From assembly GCA_045591885.1 (NCBI GenBank), contig JAZNTT010000047.1, forward strand, positions 1 through 57,913: DNA of 57,913 nt, given 5' to 3'. The notes under the pieces were generated by a model, which saw only the letters and a program-made list of their open reading frames with translations, did no database searches and was not told the DNA's origin. This DNA is from Colimorpha_A sp045591885. GTDB lineage: Bacteria > Bacillota > Clostridia > Oscillospirales > CAG-272. Within the stretch, counting starts at the first letter, position 1. Each line of letters starts with the position of its first letter. The translations under genes were made by a program, and so were the position numbers. Below are positions 15,088-23,199 of this stretch, in pieces.

Positions 15088-17205
15088 ATGAAAAACAGAT
15101 TTACAAAATTTATTGCGGTCCTCATCGCAGTCCTTACGCTTCTCCCGATGGCGGTTATGGCGGAGCCGTATCAGACCTATACTTACAGTATAGACGGAGA
15201 GCAGCTTTCTTCTCCCCACGCATATACGCCTAACGTCATTCTTGACTCCGGCGATATGGGGCTACCGGTAACGCTCAAAAAAGTATCTGACATGGTCGTA
15301 GACAAAAAGGGTAACGTATACCTTGCAGATAAGGATGCGAACGCCATTTACGTCCTCGACAGAAACTTTAAGTACCGCTTTACGATCAATGCCTTTATCA
15401 ACAGCAACGGTATTGAGGACTCATTCAATAATCCCAACGGTTGTTTTGTAACGGAGAGAAATATCTACGTTGCAGATACCGATAACAGGCGTATCGTAAT
15501 TTTCGACCTTGACGGTAACTATGTAAGGCATCTGGAAGAGCCGAAGTCGGATATCTTCGAGGATAACGCAAATTACCGCCCGACCGCTATCGCAGTTGAT
15601 GCTTCCGACCGTATCTACGTCGTATCCCCCGATATCTATCAGGGTATTCTTTCGCTTGATGCGAACGGTCAGTTCCAGGGATATCTCGGTGCGCAGAAGG
15701 TATCGTATAACGCTTGGGAAATCTTCTGGAGAACCTTCCAGACCGCAAAGCAGAGAAGCCAAGGTAAAAAGAACCTCTCGACATCGTATAACAATATAAC
15801 GATCGACGATGAGGGCTTCATCTACTGTACTTCTTCGGCAATTAAGGCGGACGACCAGCAGGCGTCTATCATGAACAAGACCGCAGACTATTCGCCGATC
15901 AGAAAGTTTAACGCCGCAGGTAAGGATATCCTCGGACGTAACGGCTTCTTCGGCCCCGGCGGTGAAGTCAAGATTCAGGGAGGCGAGCTTTCAAATAAGC
16001 CCTCGAGAATCGTTGACGTAGCCCTTGGTCCGTCCGGCTCCTGGTCGATAATCGACGCAGACCGCTCGAAGATATTTACTTACGACCAGTACGGTAATCT
16101 TCTCTTTGCCTTCGGCGACCGCGGAGACCTCCTCGGTAACATAAGCAATATGGCAGTTGCCATTGCATACCAGGATACCAAGCTCCTCGTGTTCGACGGC
16201 CTTCTCCAGACTATTACAGTCTATACCCGTACAGAGTACGGTGACGTCCTTATAAGAGCGCTTCAGAACGAAATCGACCGTAAGCACGGCGAGGCAGTTA
16301 ACGACTATCAGGACATTCTTAAGAGAAACAGTAACTTCGACGCAGCATACATCGGTATCGGTAAGGCGCTTTACCGTCAGGGTGAGTATGAAGAAGCCAT
16401 GAGGATGTTTGCAAGTGCGTACGAGACCGAAAACTATTCTAAGGCACTGAAGGAGCTTCGTCAGAATTGGGCGGATAAGTACTTTATACTCATTCCGATC
16501 GTCGTCGTGGCATTCCTTTTTGCGGTCGTTAAGTTCTTTGGATACGCAGGCAAGGTAAACAAGAAGACCGCTCTCAAGAAGGGCAAAAAGACCTTCAAGG
16601 AGGAAGTTCTTTATGCCTTCCATATCATATTCCACCCCTTCGATGGCTTCTGGGATCTGAAGCACGAAAAACGCGGTTCGGTCAGAGGTGCACTATTCTG
16701 GCTCGCGCTTGCACTCGTTGCAGTTTGCTACCAGTCGGTAGGCAGAGCTTACGTATTCAATCCCCGTGCGTCCTATACCTCAATGTTCGGCTCACTCCTT
16801 TCGCTCTTGGTGCCTGTCGCACTGTGGGTAGTCGGAAACTGGTGCCTTACTACTCTGTTTGAGGGCGAAGGAAGCATGAAGGATATCTTCATTGCAACCT
16901 GCTACTGTGCAGTACCGCTCGTGCTGCTTCTCATTCCCGCAACGGCAATAACCAATATTCTCACGCTCAGTGAGGCAACGATCTACGAAATGCTCGTGTC
17001 GATAGCATGGGTATGGGTAGGACTCCTTCTGTTCTTCGGAACGATGGTTACCCACGATTATCCTCTCGGTAAAAACGTCCTTACCTGTATCGGAACTATT
17101 ATCGCAATGGCAGTCATCATATTCTGTGTACTGCTCTTCTCGACACTTATAATGAAGATGATATCCTTCATTACGGGTATCGTGGTCGAATTGTCGTATC
17201 GGTAA
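15088..17205 (+). CDS. NHL/beta-propeller, TPR and Yip1-like membrane protein
   Basis: 705 residues. A signal peptide (1-25, ending AVMA) leads to an extracellular beta-propeller of NHL-like repeats (about 40-410; repeats such as NVYLADKDANAIYVLD, NIYVADTDNRRIVIFD, RIYVVSPDIYQGILSLD). A short TPR-like stretch (about 415-455, YIGIGKALYRQGEYEEAMRMF) precedes a membrane helix near 467-485 and a C-terminal Yip1-like domain with about five helices (510-700). The layout suggests an anchored sensor or scaffold facing outward. It sits between the first permease pair and the DUF5696 protein. Exact function unknown. Confidence 0.8.
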   Translation: MKNRFTKFIAVLIAVLTLLPMAVMAEPYQTYTYSIDGEQLSSPHAYTPNVILDSGDMGLPVTLKKVSDMVVDKKGNVYLADKDANAIYVLDRNFKYRFTINAFINSNGIEDSFNNPNGCFVTERNIYVADTDNRRIVIFDLDGNYVRHLEEPKSDIFEDNANYRPTAIAVDASDRIYVVSPDIYQGILSLDANGQFQGYLGAQKVSYNAWEIFWRTFQTAKQRSQGKKNLSTSYNNITIDDEGFIYCTSSAIKADDQQASIMNKTADYSPIRKFNAAGKDILGRNGFFGPGGEVKIQGGELSNKPSRIVDVALGPSGSWSIIDADRSKIFTYDQYGNLLFAFGDRGDLLGNISNMAVAIAYQDTKLLVFDGLLQTITVYTRTEYGDVLIRALQNEIDRKHGEAVNDYQDILKRNSNFDAAYIGIGKALYRQGEYEEAMRMFASAYETENYSKALKELRQNWADKYFILIPIVVVAFLFAVVKFFGYAGKVNKKTALKKGKKTFKEEVLYAFHIIFHPFDGFWDLKHEKRGSVRGALFWLALALVAVCYQSVGRAYVFNPRASYTSMFGSLLSLLVPVALWVVGNWCLTTLFEGEGSMKDIFIATCYCAVPLVLLLIPATAITNILTLSEATIYEMLVSIAWVWVGLLLFFGTMVTHDYPLGKNVLTCIGTIIAMAVIIFCVLLFSTLIMKMISFITGIVVELSYR

Positions 17206-17228
17206 CTACTAAAGAAGGAGAGATGAAA

Positions 17229-20200
17229 ATGAAAACTTATAAGAAATTTTTATCGGCTGTTATGGCCTTCTGTATGTTGCTTGGTACGCTTTCCGTTATC
17301 TTGGCGCTTCCTGCATTTGCCGCCGAGGAAACCGAAACCCCGCAAGAACCGATAAACGCTGTCGACTTTTTCACTTATGAATTTAATACAAAAGAGGAAA
17401 AGGTCGCATCGATGGACCTTATGGCAGAGCGCTATGAATATAAGCTCTACGCCGAGCCGCTGACAGGCGAGGTCGCAATCGTTAATACGAAAACAGGCGA
17501 TATACTTATGACAAACCCCTACGGTGTCGGTTCACTTAAAGCTGCCGATGCCGTAAAGAAAAACCTGCTTTCGCAGGTCATAATCAACTATCAGAGTGTT
17601 GACGGATTGATTGAAGCCAGCAACATGAGCAGCTTCGAAAGTGCTGCCGAGCTCAAGCAGATAAAGGTAAAGCCGATCAAAAACGGTACCCGTGTTGAGT
17701 ATGTAATCGGTAAGCAGGAAACACGTTATCTCTTCCCCGAGCAGATCGAGAAGAGCCGTTTCGAAGAAGAGCTGCTCGGCAAGATCCCGTACGATCCCAA
17801 TACCTATGATTCAAAAACCGCTACCTACGAGGAAAAACAGGCGCGTCTTCACTACAATAAGCTGAAGGCATCCTACGTTCTCAAGGACCCGACCGATGAA
17901 AGCGTTCCGGAATCCGTTCGTGTCGGTATGCTCACACAGTATCCGGTTCTTGACAAAACCTCCGATGTCGGTAAGAACAGCCCGGTTAAGGCACTTTATG
18001 TGTTTGATACGAAGGCAAATGTGAAGCTCAAGAACGAGATTGAGTATATCATCAAGCTGTACTGCCCGAACTACACCTATGAGGATAAGCAGTACGACCA
18101 TGATCTTTGCGCTTATGAGGAAAAGAGACAGAACCCCGTTCAGTTCAGAATTGCTCTTGAGTATTATATTGACGATACCGGTCTCCGCGTAAGAATACCC
18201 GCTAACGGTATCCGTTACGATCAGAGCACCTATCAGCTCAATAAGTTGACCTGTCTTCCTTACATGGGAGCGGCTGACTCTAACTTCACCGGCTATACGA
18301 TGTTCCCCGACGGATCCGGCACTCTTACCAGATTCGAGGATATAAAAGCGGGAGGACAGTCCTTTACTCTTTATGCAACTCCCTACGGACAGGACCACGT
18401 ATACAGAAACACGAAGCAGATACCGAAGAATATGATGCCGACTCGTATGCCGGTATTCGGTATGGTTGAGGATACTCAGTATACTACTACCGACGAAGCA
18501 AGCGGTGAAAGCTCGACTTACGTTCGCAAGAGCGGCTACTTCGCTATAATCGAAGAGGGCGAAGCGCTTGCGAAAATATGTGCGACCCACGGCGAAAAGG
18601 GACATCACTATTACGCTACCGCGATAGAGTTTGAGCCGCGTCAGAAGGATAGCTTCTCGCTCAGCTCGATCGTATCGGTCGGCGGAAGCGGAAACTTCGT
18701 AGGTGTTCTTGACCGCAGATACACCGGTAACTTTACGATTCGTTACATAATGCTTTCTGACCTTGAGTACGGTCAGAATCATGGAATTGATATGACGGGC
18801 TGCTTCGATACAAGCTATCTCGGAATGGCACATGCGTACCGCTCCAGACTTGTGACGACGGGCGCTCTCATTGACGAGAAGCTCGAGGAAGGCGATATCC
18901 CGCTCTACCTCGAAGCTCTCGGCGCAATGAGCGTTCAGGAAAAGTTCCTTTCGATCCCGGTAACCGTCAAGAAGGCGCTTACCACGTTCAACGACGTTAA
19001 GAAAATCCACGCAGAGCTTGGCGAATCGGGCATAACAAACATTGTTTTCAAGCTCACGGGATTTATGAACGGCGGTCTTAAGGGCACGCTTGCCAATCAG
19101 ATCGACGTTGAAAAGGTCGTAGGCGGAAATTCGGGCTTGAAGAAGCTCCAGAAGTATGCAAACGAAAAGAGCTTCGAGATATATCTCGACGCAGACTTCT
19201 CGTATACCTATAAGGACACTCTCTTCGACGGCTTTAACCGCCGCAAGGATGCGCTCCGCGCAATAGATGACCGCTTCGTTCAGAAGCAACAGTATGATGC
19301 AGTCCTTCAGAAGTTCACAAGCACGGGCTTGCTCGTAATTGCTCCCTCTTCGTTTGAGAGCATCTTCAATAAGCTCCATAAGGATGCTAAGAAGCTCAAG
19401 CTTGAGGGCCTCGCTCTGGGCGCTCTAGGTTCCGACCTTTCCTCCGACTTTAACGAGGATGAGCCGTACAACCGCGAGGACTCAAAGCAGCAGGTGCTCG
19501 ACACTCTTGACAAGGTTCGTAAGGCAGGCTACGATCTTATGATAGACGGAGGTAACGCTTACGCGGTTTCTTACGCGAAGCATATCCTTAATATCCCGCT
19601 CGTATCCTCTCGCCGTGCGCAGGCATCGGAGGCGATCCCCTTCTTTGCTCTCGTTTACCACGGATATATCAATTATGCAGGTTCGCCGACCAATATGGCG
19701 GGTGACATGCGTTACGAGACACTTAAGATTCTTGAAAACGGTGCAAACCCCTACTTCATTCTCGTTTACCGCAACTTCGAGAAGCTGAAGGAGGATAAGG
19801 ATCTTTCCAAGTACTTCTCCATCTCCTACCAGAACTGGAAGGAAGACCTTATTGAGACCTATACGGCTATTAACAAGGCGCTTTCTCCCGTAAGAAGCTC
19901 GACAATCGTCGGTCACGGCTTCCTTACCGGTATGAGAATGCCGACCGCAGAGGAGCTTGAGGCTGACCTTCTCGAAAAGGAGCAGGCAGACAAAGAGCAG
20001 GCGGATAAGGAACAGGCAGAGAAGGATGATGCCGAAAGAGAAGAACAGCTCAAGGATCATCTCGGAAATAACTATATACCTAACGATACCGAAACGGAAA
20101 AGCCTGAGATTGCCGCTCCGACCGAAACCGTTTCCAAGTATCTGGTTGACAACGGAATGATAGTTAAAGTAACGTTTGAGAACGGCTATAGCTTCATTCT

Positions 20201-20327
20201 TAACTACAACTATTTCGACGTAACCGTTGAAGAACTCGGAGATACCGTTATTTCGGCTCTCGGATACGTTGTGCTTAACGCAAACGGCGAAATAGTAGTC
20301 AACAGCGGAGAGGAGGCGGCAGCATGA
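17229..20327 (+). CDS. secreted DUF5696-type protein, possibly glycoside-hydrolase-like
   Basis: 1032 residues with a signal peptide (1 to about 32, ending LPAFA). The body (about 130-880) has alternating strands and helices and resembles the DUF5696 family that accompanies sugar ABC genes; sections such as GITNIVFKLTGFMNGGLKG and KSFEIYLDADFSYTYKD suggest a TIM-barrel-like enzyme fold, which is inference. Near residue 915 a low-complexity KEQADKEQADKEQAEK tract precedes a C-terminal beta domain. The second ATG (17229) is chosen because it is 8 nt from AAGGAG; the one at 17223 is only 2 nt away. It overlaps the next permease by 4 nt. No lipobox or LPXTG was seen. Confidence 0.72.
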   Translation: MKTYKKFLSAVMAFCMLLGTLSVILALPAFAAEETETPQEPINAVDFFTYEFNTKEEKVASMDLMAERYEYKLYAEPLTGEVAIVNTKTGDILMTNPYGVGSLKAADAVKKNLLSQVIINYQSVDGLIEASNMSSFESAAELKQIKVKPIKNGTRVEYVIGKQETRYLFPEQIEKSRFEEELLGKIPYDPNTYDSKTATYEEKQARLHYNKLKASYVLKDPTDESVPESVRVGMLTQYPVLDKTSDVGKNSPVKALYVFDTKANVKLKNEIEYIIKLYCPNYTYEDKQYDHDLCAYEEKRQNPVQFRIALEYYIDDTGLRVRIPANGIRYDQSTYQLNKLTCLPYMGAADSNFTGYTMFPDGSGTLTRFEDIKAGGQSFTLYATPYGQDHVYRNTKQIPKNMMPTRMPVFGMVEDTQYTTTDEASGESSTYVRKSGYFAIIEEGEALAKICATHGEKGHHYYATAIEFEPRQKDSFSLSSIVSVGGSGNFVGVLDRRYTGNFTIRYIMLSDLEYGQNHGIDMTGCFDTSYLGMAHAYRSRLVTTGALIDEKLEEGDIPLYLEALGAMSVQEKFLSIPVTVKKALTTFNDVKKIHAELGESGITNIVFKLTGFMNGGLKGTLANQIDVEKVVGGNSGLKKLQKYANEKSFEIYLDADFSYTYKDTLFDGFNRRKDALRAIDDRFVQKQQYDAVLQKFTSTGLLVIAPSSFESIFNKLHKDAKKLKLEGLALGALGSDLSSDFNEDEPYNREDSKQQVLDTLDKVRKAGYDLMIDGGNAYAVSYAKHILNIPLVSSRRAQASEAIPFFALVYHGYINYAGSPTNMAGDMRYETLKILENGANPYFILVYRNFEKLKEDKDLSKYFSISYQNWKEDLIETYTAINKALSPVRSSTIVGHGFLTGMRMPTAEELEADLLEKEQADKEQADKEQAEKDDAEREEQLKDHLGNNYIPNDTETEKPEIAAPTETVSKYLVDNGMIVKVTFENGYSFILNYNYFDVTVEELGDTVISALGYVVLNANGEIVVNSGEEAAA

Positions 20328-21316
20328 CGGCGGTAAAAAAGAAAAAAAGCGTCAAGAAACGCAAGAAGATAGTCTCGCTTGATAAGAAAAAGGCAAGATC
20401 CGGCTGGCTGTTCGTTCTTCCCTTTATTATCGGAATTATCCTTATATATCTTCCGATAGTTGTTGATTCTATCACATACAGCTTCACGAAAATAGTACCG
20501 ATTCCTATGTCCAAGGGCGGCGGATACCGTCTCGAGTCTGTCGGTTTTGAGCATTACTACAAGGCGCTGACAGAGGATCCGAAATTCACCGAGGTGCTTA
20601 TCTCGGGCGTTAAGGACCTCGTGTTTGATATTCCCGCGATAGTAATCTTCTCGCTCTTTGTAGCGGTACTTCTTAACAAGAAGATCCTCGGACGCGCAGC
20701 GTTCCGTGCGATATTCTTCATTCCTGTCATTCTTTCGACAGGACTTATAAACGAGATAACGGGCCTTGCTTCGGCAGGTCAGGAATACATGGGACAGACC
20801 GGCACCGTTGACGATGGATCAGGCTCATCCTCGGCAGACGGAATTTCGCAAATAGTATCTGTAACCGATTTCAGATGGCTATTCCAGAATATGCAGGTTG
20901 GTAACGGACTTATCAAGTATGTAACGGGCATTGTAAACGATATCTATAACATCATCAACCGCTCCGGTGTACAGATGCTTATTTTCCTTGCCGGACTTCA
21001 GTCTATCTCCCCCGCGATATACGAGTCCTGCTCGATAGACGGCGCGACGGGATGGGAAACCTTCTGGAAGATAACGTTCCCGATGATAAGCCCGATGATC
21101 CTCGTAAACGCGATCTACACGGTTATTGACTCCTTTACGTCGAGCGATAGCCAGATAATGTCGTACATCAGCGAAAAGGCGACGGACATCATGGGAGGCG
21201 GCGGACGAGAGATCGCTACCGCAATGTCGTGGCTCTACTTCCTCATAGTTATTGGAATAATTGCTTTGGTAGCGGCTGTTCTTTCGGCTTATATCTTCTA
21301 CCAGAGACGTGATTAA
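20324..21316 (+). CDS. carbohydrate ABC transporter permease (MalF type), pair 2
   Basis: 330 residues with a very basic N-terminus (KKKKSVKKRKK), six membrane helices from about residue 27, a Gly/Ser-rich periplasm-side loop near 160-170, and the EAA-type loop ESCSIDGATGWETFWKITFPMI. The start overlaps the DUF5696 stop in an ATGA, so translation is coupled. It pairs with the next gene. There is no dedicated SBP beside this second pair; it may share the first SBP or take a product of the DUF5696 protein. Confidence 0.92.
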   Translation: MTAVKKKKSVKKRKKIVSLDKKKARSGWLFVLPFIIGIILIYLPIVVDSITYSFTKIVPIPMSKGGGYRLESVGFEHYYKALTEDPKFTEVLISGVKDLVFDIPAIVIFSLFVAVLLNKKILGRAAFRAIFFIPVILSTGLINEITGLASAGQEYMGQTGTVDDGSGSSSADGISQIVSVTDFRWLFQNMQVGNGLIKYVTGIVNDIYNIINRSGVQMLIFLAGLQSISPAIYESCSIDGATGWETFWKITFPMISPMILVNAIYTVIDSFTSSDSQIMSYISEKATDIMGGGGREIATAMSWLYFLIVIGIIALVAAVLSAYIFYQRRD

Positions 21317-21329
21317 GGAGGGGACTGTT

Positions 21330-22373
21330 ATGAATAATGCTAAAACAAACTCTCCGGAGATCAAGAGAGAATCCAAAAACAAGATAAGAGTAGATTTTGA
21401 GAGAACGAGCTGGTGGACCCGTTTCCGCCTTCGTTTCCTTACGGGAACCGCGGTTGCTAAGGGTCTTGCATGGCTGTTCAGATTCCTTCTTCTCCTCGGA
21501 ATCTCCTACGTAATTCTCTTCCCGTTCTATACGAAGATCGCTTCGTCTTTCATGGGACGTAACGACTTTATCGACGTAACGGTAAAGCTTATTCCGAAGA
21601 GACCCACGCTTGATACCTATAAGGCGGTAATCGAGCATCAGGAGTATTTTGACGGACTGGTGGGAACGGCTACGCTGTCGCTTATCTGTGCAGTCCTTCA
21701 GACTTTGATTTGCGCAATAATCGGTTACGGCTTTGCAAAGTATAAGTTCAAGGGCAGAAAGCTTCTTTTCGCGCTCGTTGTATTTACGATGGTCATTCCT
21801 CACGAGACGCTTCGTACGTCGATGTTCATGAAGTTCCAGAATTTCGATATAGGAATGGGTAACTTTGGCATTCTGAAAATGCTGGGTATCGAGCCAATGG
21901 ATATGACCGAAAGCTATATACCGATGATTATGCTTTCTGCAACGGGACTTGCGTTTAAGAACGGACTCTTCATATTTATGATGAGACAGTTCTTCTCGGG
22001 CGTGCCCGATGAGCTTGAGGAGTCGGCGTATATTGACGGCTACGGCCCGTTCAAGACGTTCTTTAAGATCATCATTCCGATTTCGATTCCGATGCTTATA
22101 ACGATATTCCTCTTCTCGTTTGCATGGCAGTGGACAGATAACTTCTACGTTACTCTCTTTAACCTGCAGCAGAACGATAACATTTTCCTTCTTAACGATA
22201 TAAAGGGTGTTCCTGCAGTACTGAAGGTAAAGGATTATCCGGGTGAAGCACTCTTCACCTCTGCGGTTTACAGTACCGAAGCAATTCTCGTAATGCTTCC
22301 TCTCGTTGTACTCTACCTCTTCTGCCAGAAGTACCTCGTTCAGGGTATCGAACGCTCCGGTATCGTCGGCTAA
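21330..22373 (+). CDS. carbohydrate ABC transporter permease (MalG type), pair 2
   Basis: 347 residues with six membrane helices (first near 47-66) and EAA loop EESAYIDGYGPFKTFFKIIIPI. The ATG at 21330 is chosen for its AAGGAGG site at 21315-21321; the in-frame start at 21309 lies in the previous gene. This is the last gene of the operon and is followed by two hairpin terminators. Confidence 0.92.
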   Translation: MNNAKTNSPEIKRESKNKIRVDFERTSWWTRFRLRFLTGTAVAKGLAWLFRFLLLLGISYVILFPFYTKIASSFMGRNDFIDVTVKLIPKRPTLDTYKAVIEHQEYFDGLVGTATLSLICAVLQTLICAIIGYGFAKYKFKGRKLLFALVVFTMVIPHETLRTSMFMKFQNFDIGMGNFGILKMLGIEPMDMTESYIPMIMLSATGLAFKNGLFIFMMRQFFSGVPDELEESAYIDGYGPFKTFFKIIIPISIPMLITIFLFSFAWQWTDNFYVTLFNLQQNDNIFLLNDIKGVPAVLKVKDYPGEALFTSAVYSTEAILVMLPLVVLYLFCQKYLVQGIERSGIVG

Positions 22374-22382
22374 CAAAAAAGA

Positions 22383-22416
22383 AAATCGCTCGTATGGCTT
22401 CATACGAGCGATTTTT
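22383..22416 (+). terminator. terminator of the sugar ABC operon
   Basis: AAATCGCTCGTATG-GCTT-CATACGAGCGATTT followed by a short T-run. Confidence 0.9.
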
Positions 22417-22424
22417 AATAAGAA

Positions 22425-22452
22425 GAAAAAACACCCGAAAGGGTGTTTTTTC
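22425..22452. terminator. second, symmetrical terminator hairpin
   Basis: AAAAAACACCC-GAAA-GGGTGTTTTTT. The GNRA loop and flanking A and T runs make it work in either direction; it also backs up the tRNA-Leu terminator on the minus strand. Confidence 0.8.
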
Positions 22453-22454
22453 TA

Positions 22455-22474
22455 TGGTGCGGGTAGCAGGGGTC
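22455..22474 (-). repeat. partial copy of the tRNA-Leu 3' end
   Basis: Twenty bases are identical to 22619-22638, which is the 3' end of tRNA-Leu including CCA. After that the sequences part. Such 3'-end duplicates are typical of tRNA-targeted integration sites or of a decayed second tRNA. Confidence 0.7.
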
Positions 22475-22579
22475 AAGAACCGGCTTTTCGGGGAATGATA
22501 GTATGATTTTGTCCGTTTCCGTGCGAAAAGCTGTCTTTCGCCAAGGCGAAAGAGAGAACCGACCGTGGTAACTCTCATG

Positions 22580-22617
22580 ATGATTAAAAGAGGAGGCGAA
22601 TGCCTCCTCTTTTAATC
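22580..22617 (-). terminator. terminator of tRNA-Leu
   Basis: TGATTAAAAGAGGAGGC and its exact complement are joined by a four-base loop, giving a 17-bp stem directly after the tRNA 3' end. Confidence 0.85.
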
Positions 22618-22618
22618 A

Positions 22619-22705
22619 TGGTGCGGGTAGCAGGGGTCGAACCTGTATGACCGTGAAGTCACTAGAACCTGAATCTAGCGCGTCTGCCAATTCCGCCATA
22701 CCCGC
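22619..22705 (-). tRNA. tRNA-Leu (anticodon CAG)
   Basis: On the minus strand the acceptor stem GCGGGTA pairs with TACCCGC, followed by an encoded ACCA end. The D arm contains GGCGGAATTGGCAGACGC, the anticodon stem CTAGA/TCTAG encloses TTCAGGT (anticodon CAG), a long variable arm follows, and the T arm reads CAGGTTCGACCCCTG. It is a class II tRNA of 87 nt including CCA. The 64-codon reading frame across it is only the usual tRNA-Leu artefact. Confidence 0.97.
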
Positions 22706-22739
22706 ATATTAAATTGTAGATTATAATATACGGGTTTCC

Positions 22740-22858
22740 GCGAAGCTCCCATGCTTGGCAGCCGCGCGCGTGTCTGCAGTAGAAAAGCAAGCTTTTCTAC
22801 GTTAAGAATGCTACGCATTCTTCCCGACCTACGGTCGATTCCGCTATACTCGCATATA
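22740..22858. repeat. chain of short hairpins next to a degenerate tRNA-Leu 5' end
   Basis: Successive perfect stems: GTAGAAAAGC-AA-GCTTTTCTAC, AAGAATGC-TAC-GCATTCTT and CGACC-TAC-GGTCG. These are followed by GATTCCGCTATACTCGCATAT, which matches the tRNA-Leu 5' end (AATTCCGCCATACCCGCATAT) with few changes. No reading frame is supported. It looks like the debris of a mobile or duplicated tRNA-containing unit. Confidence 0.55.
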
Positions 22859-22960
22859 AAATCATACAACGCAAAATATTATATCATTTGAACGCAAATT
22901 TGTCAAGAGCAGAAAAGAAGTTTTAATTCGTTCAAAGATAGCTCGTAAAAAAGAAATATT

Positions 22961-23033
22961 TTCCCCTTGGTGCAATTTCTTTTGGATAGGTTCGCGAAGC
23001 AAAACTACCCGATCATTTGCACGAGCAAAGAAA
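22961..23033. repeat. degenerate copy of an interspersed palindromic element
   Basis: Shares TTCCCCTTGG, TTTCTTTTGGA and the TTTGC-ACGA-GCAAAG hairpin with the element at 40800-40856. The rest of 22859-23118 holds no gene that I can see. Confidence 0.5.
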
Positions 23034-23118
23034 GGCGAAACAACCACTGCCCGCACCCTATGAAACCATGTCAACAGCACTGCTTTTTTATTTTTTATGT
23101 ACAATTTTGAATTTTTTC

Positions 23119-23147
23119 TTGCACTTTTCTTGTGAATATGTTACTAT
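23119..23147 (+). promoter_or_regulatory. promoter of the GPH symporter/GH2 operon
   Basis: TTGCAC (23119-23124), 17-bp spacer, TACTAT (23142-23147), with an overlapping TATAAT at 23147-23152. Confidence 0.5.
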
Positions 23148-23199
23148 ATAATTAACCTTTGATCATACTATTATTACAATAATAAAAGGGAGATTATTT

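Noticed and set aside
22455..22474. Second complete tRNA-Leu gene
   Set aside because: Only the 3' end matches; the rest cannot fold as a tRNA, so it is listed as a partial copy.
22675..22869. 64-codon minus-strand frame ending in a WRNWQTR-like peptide
   Set aside because: That ending is the well-known translation artefact of tRNA-Leu genes; the frame covers tRNA and repeat sequence.
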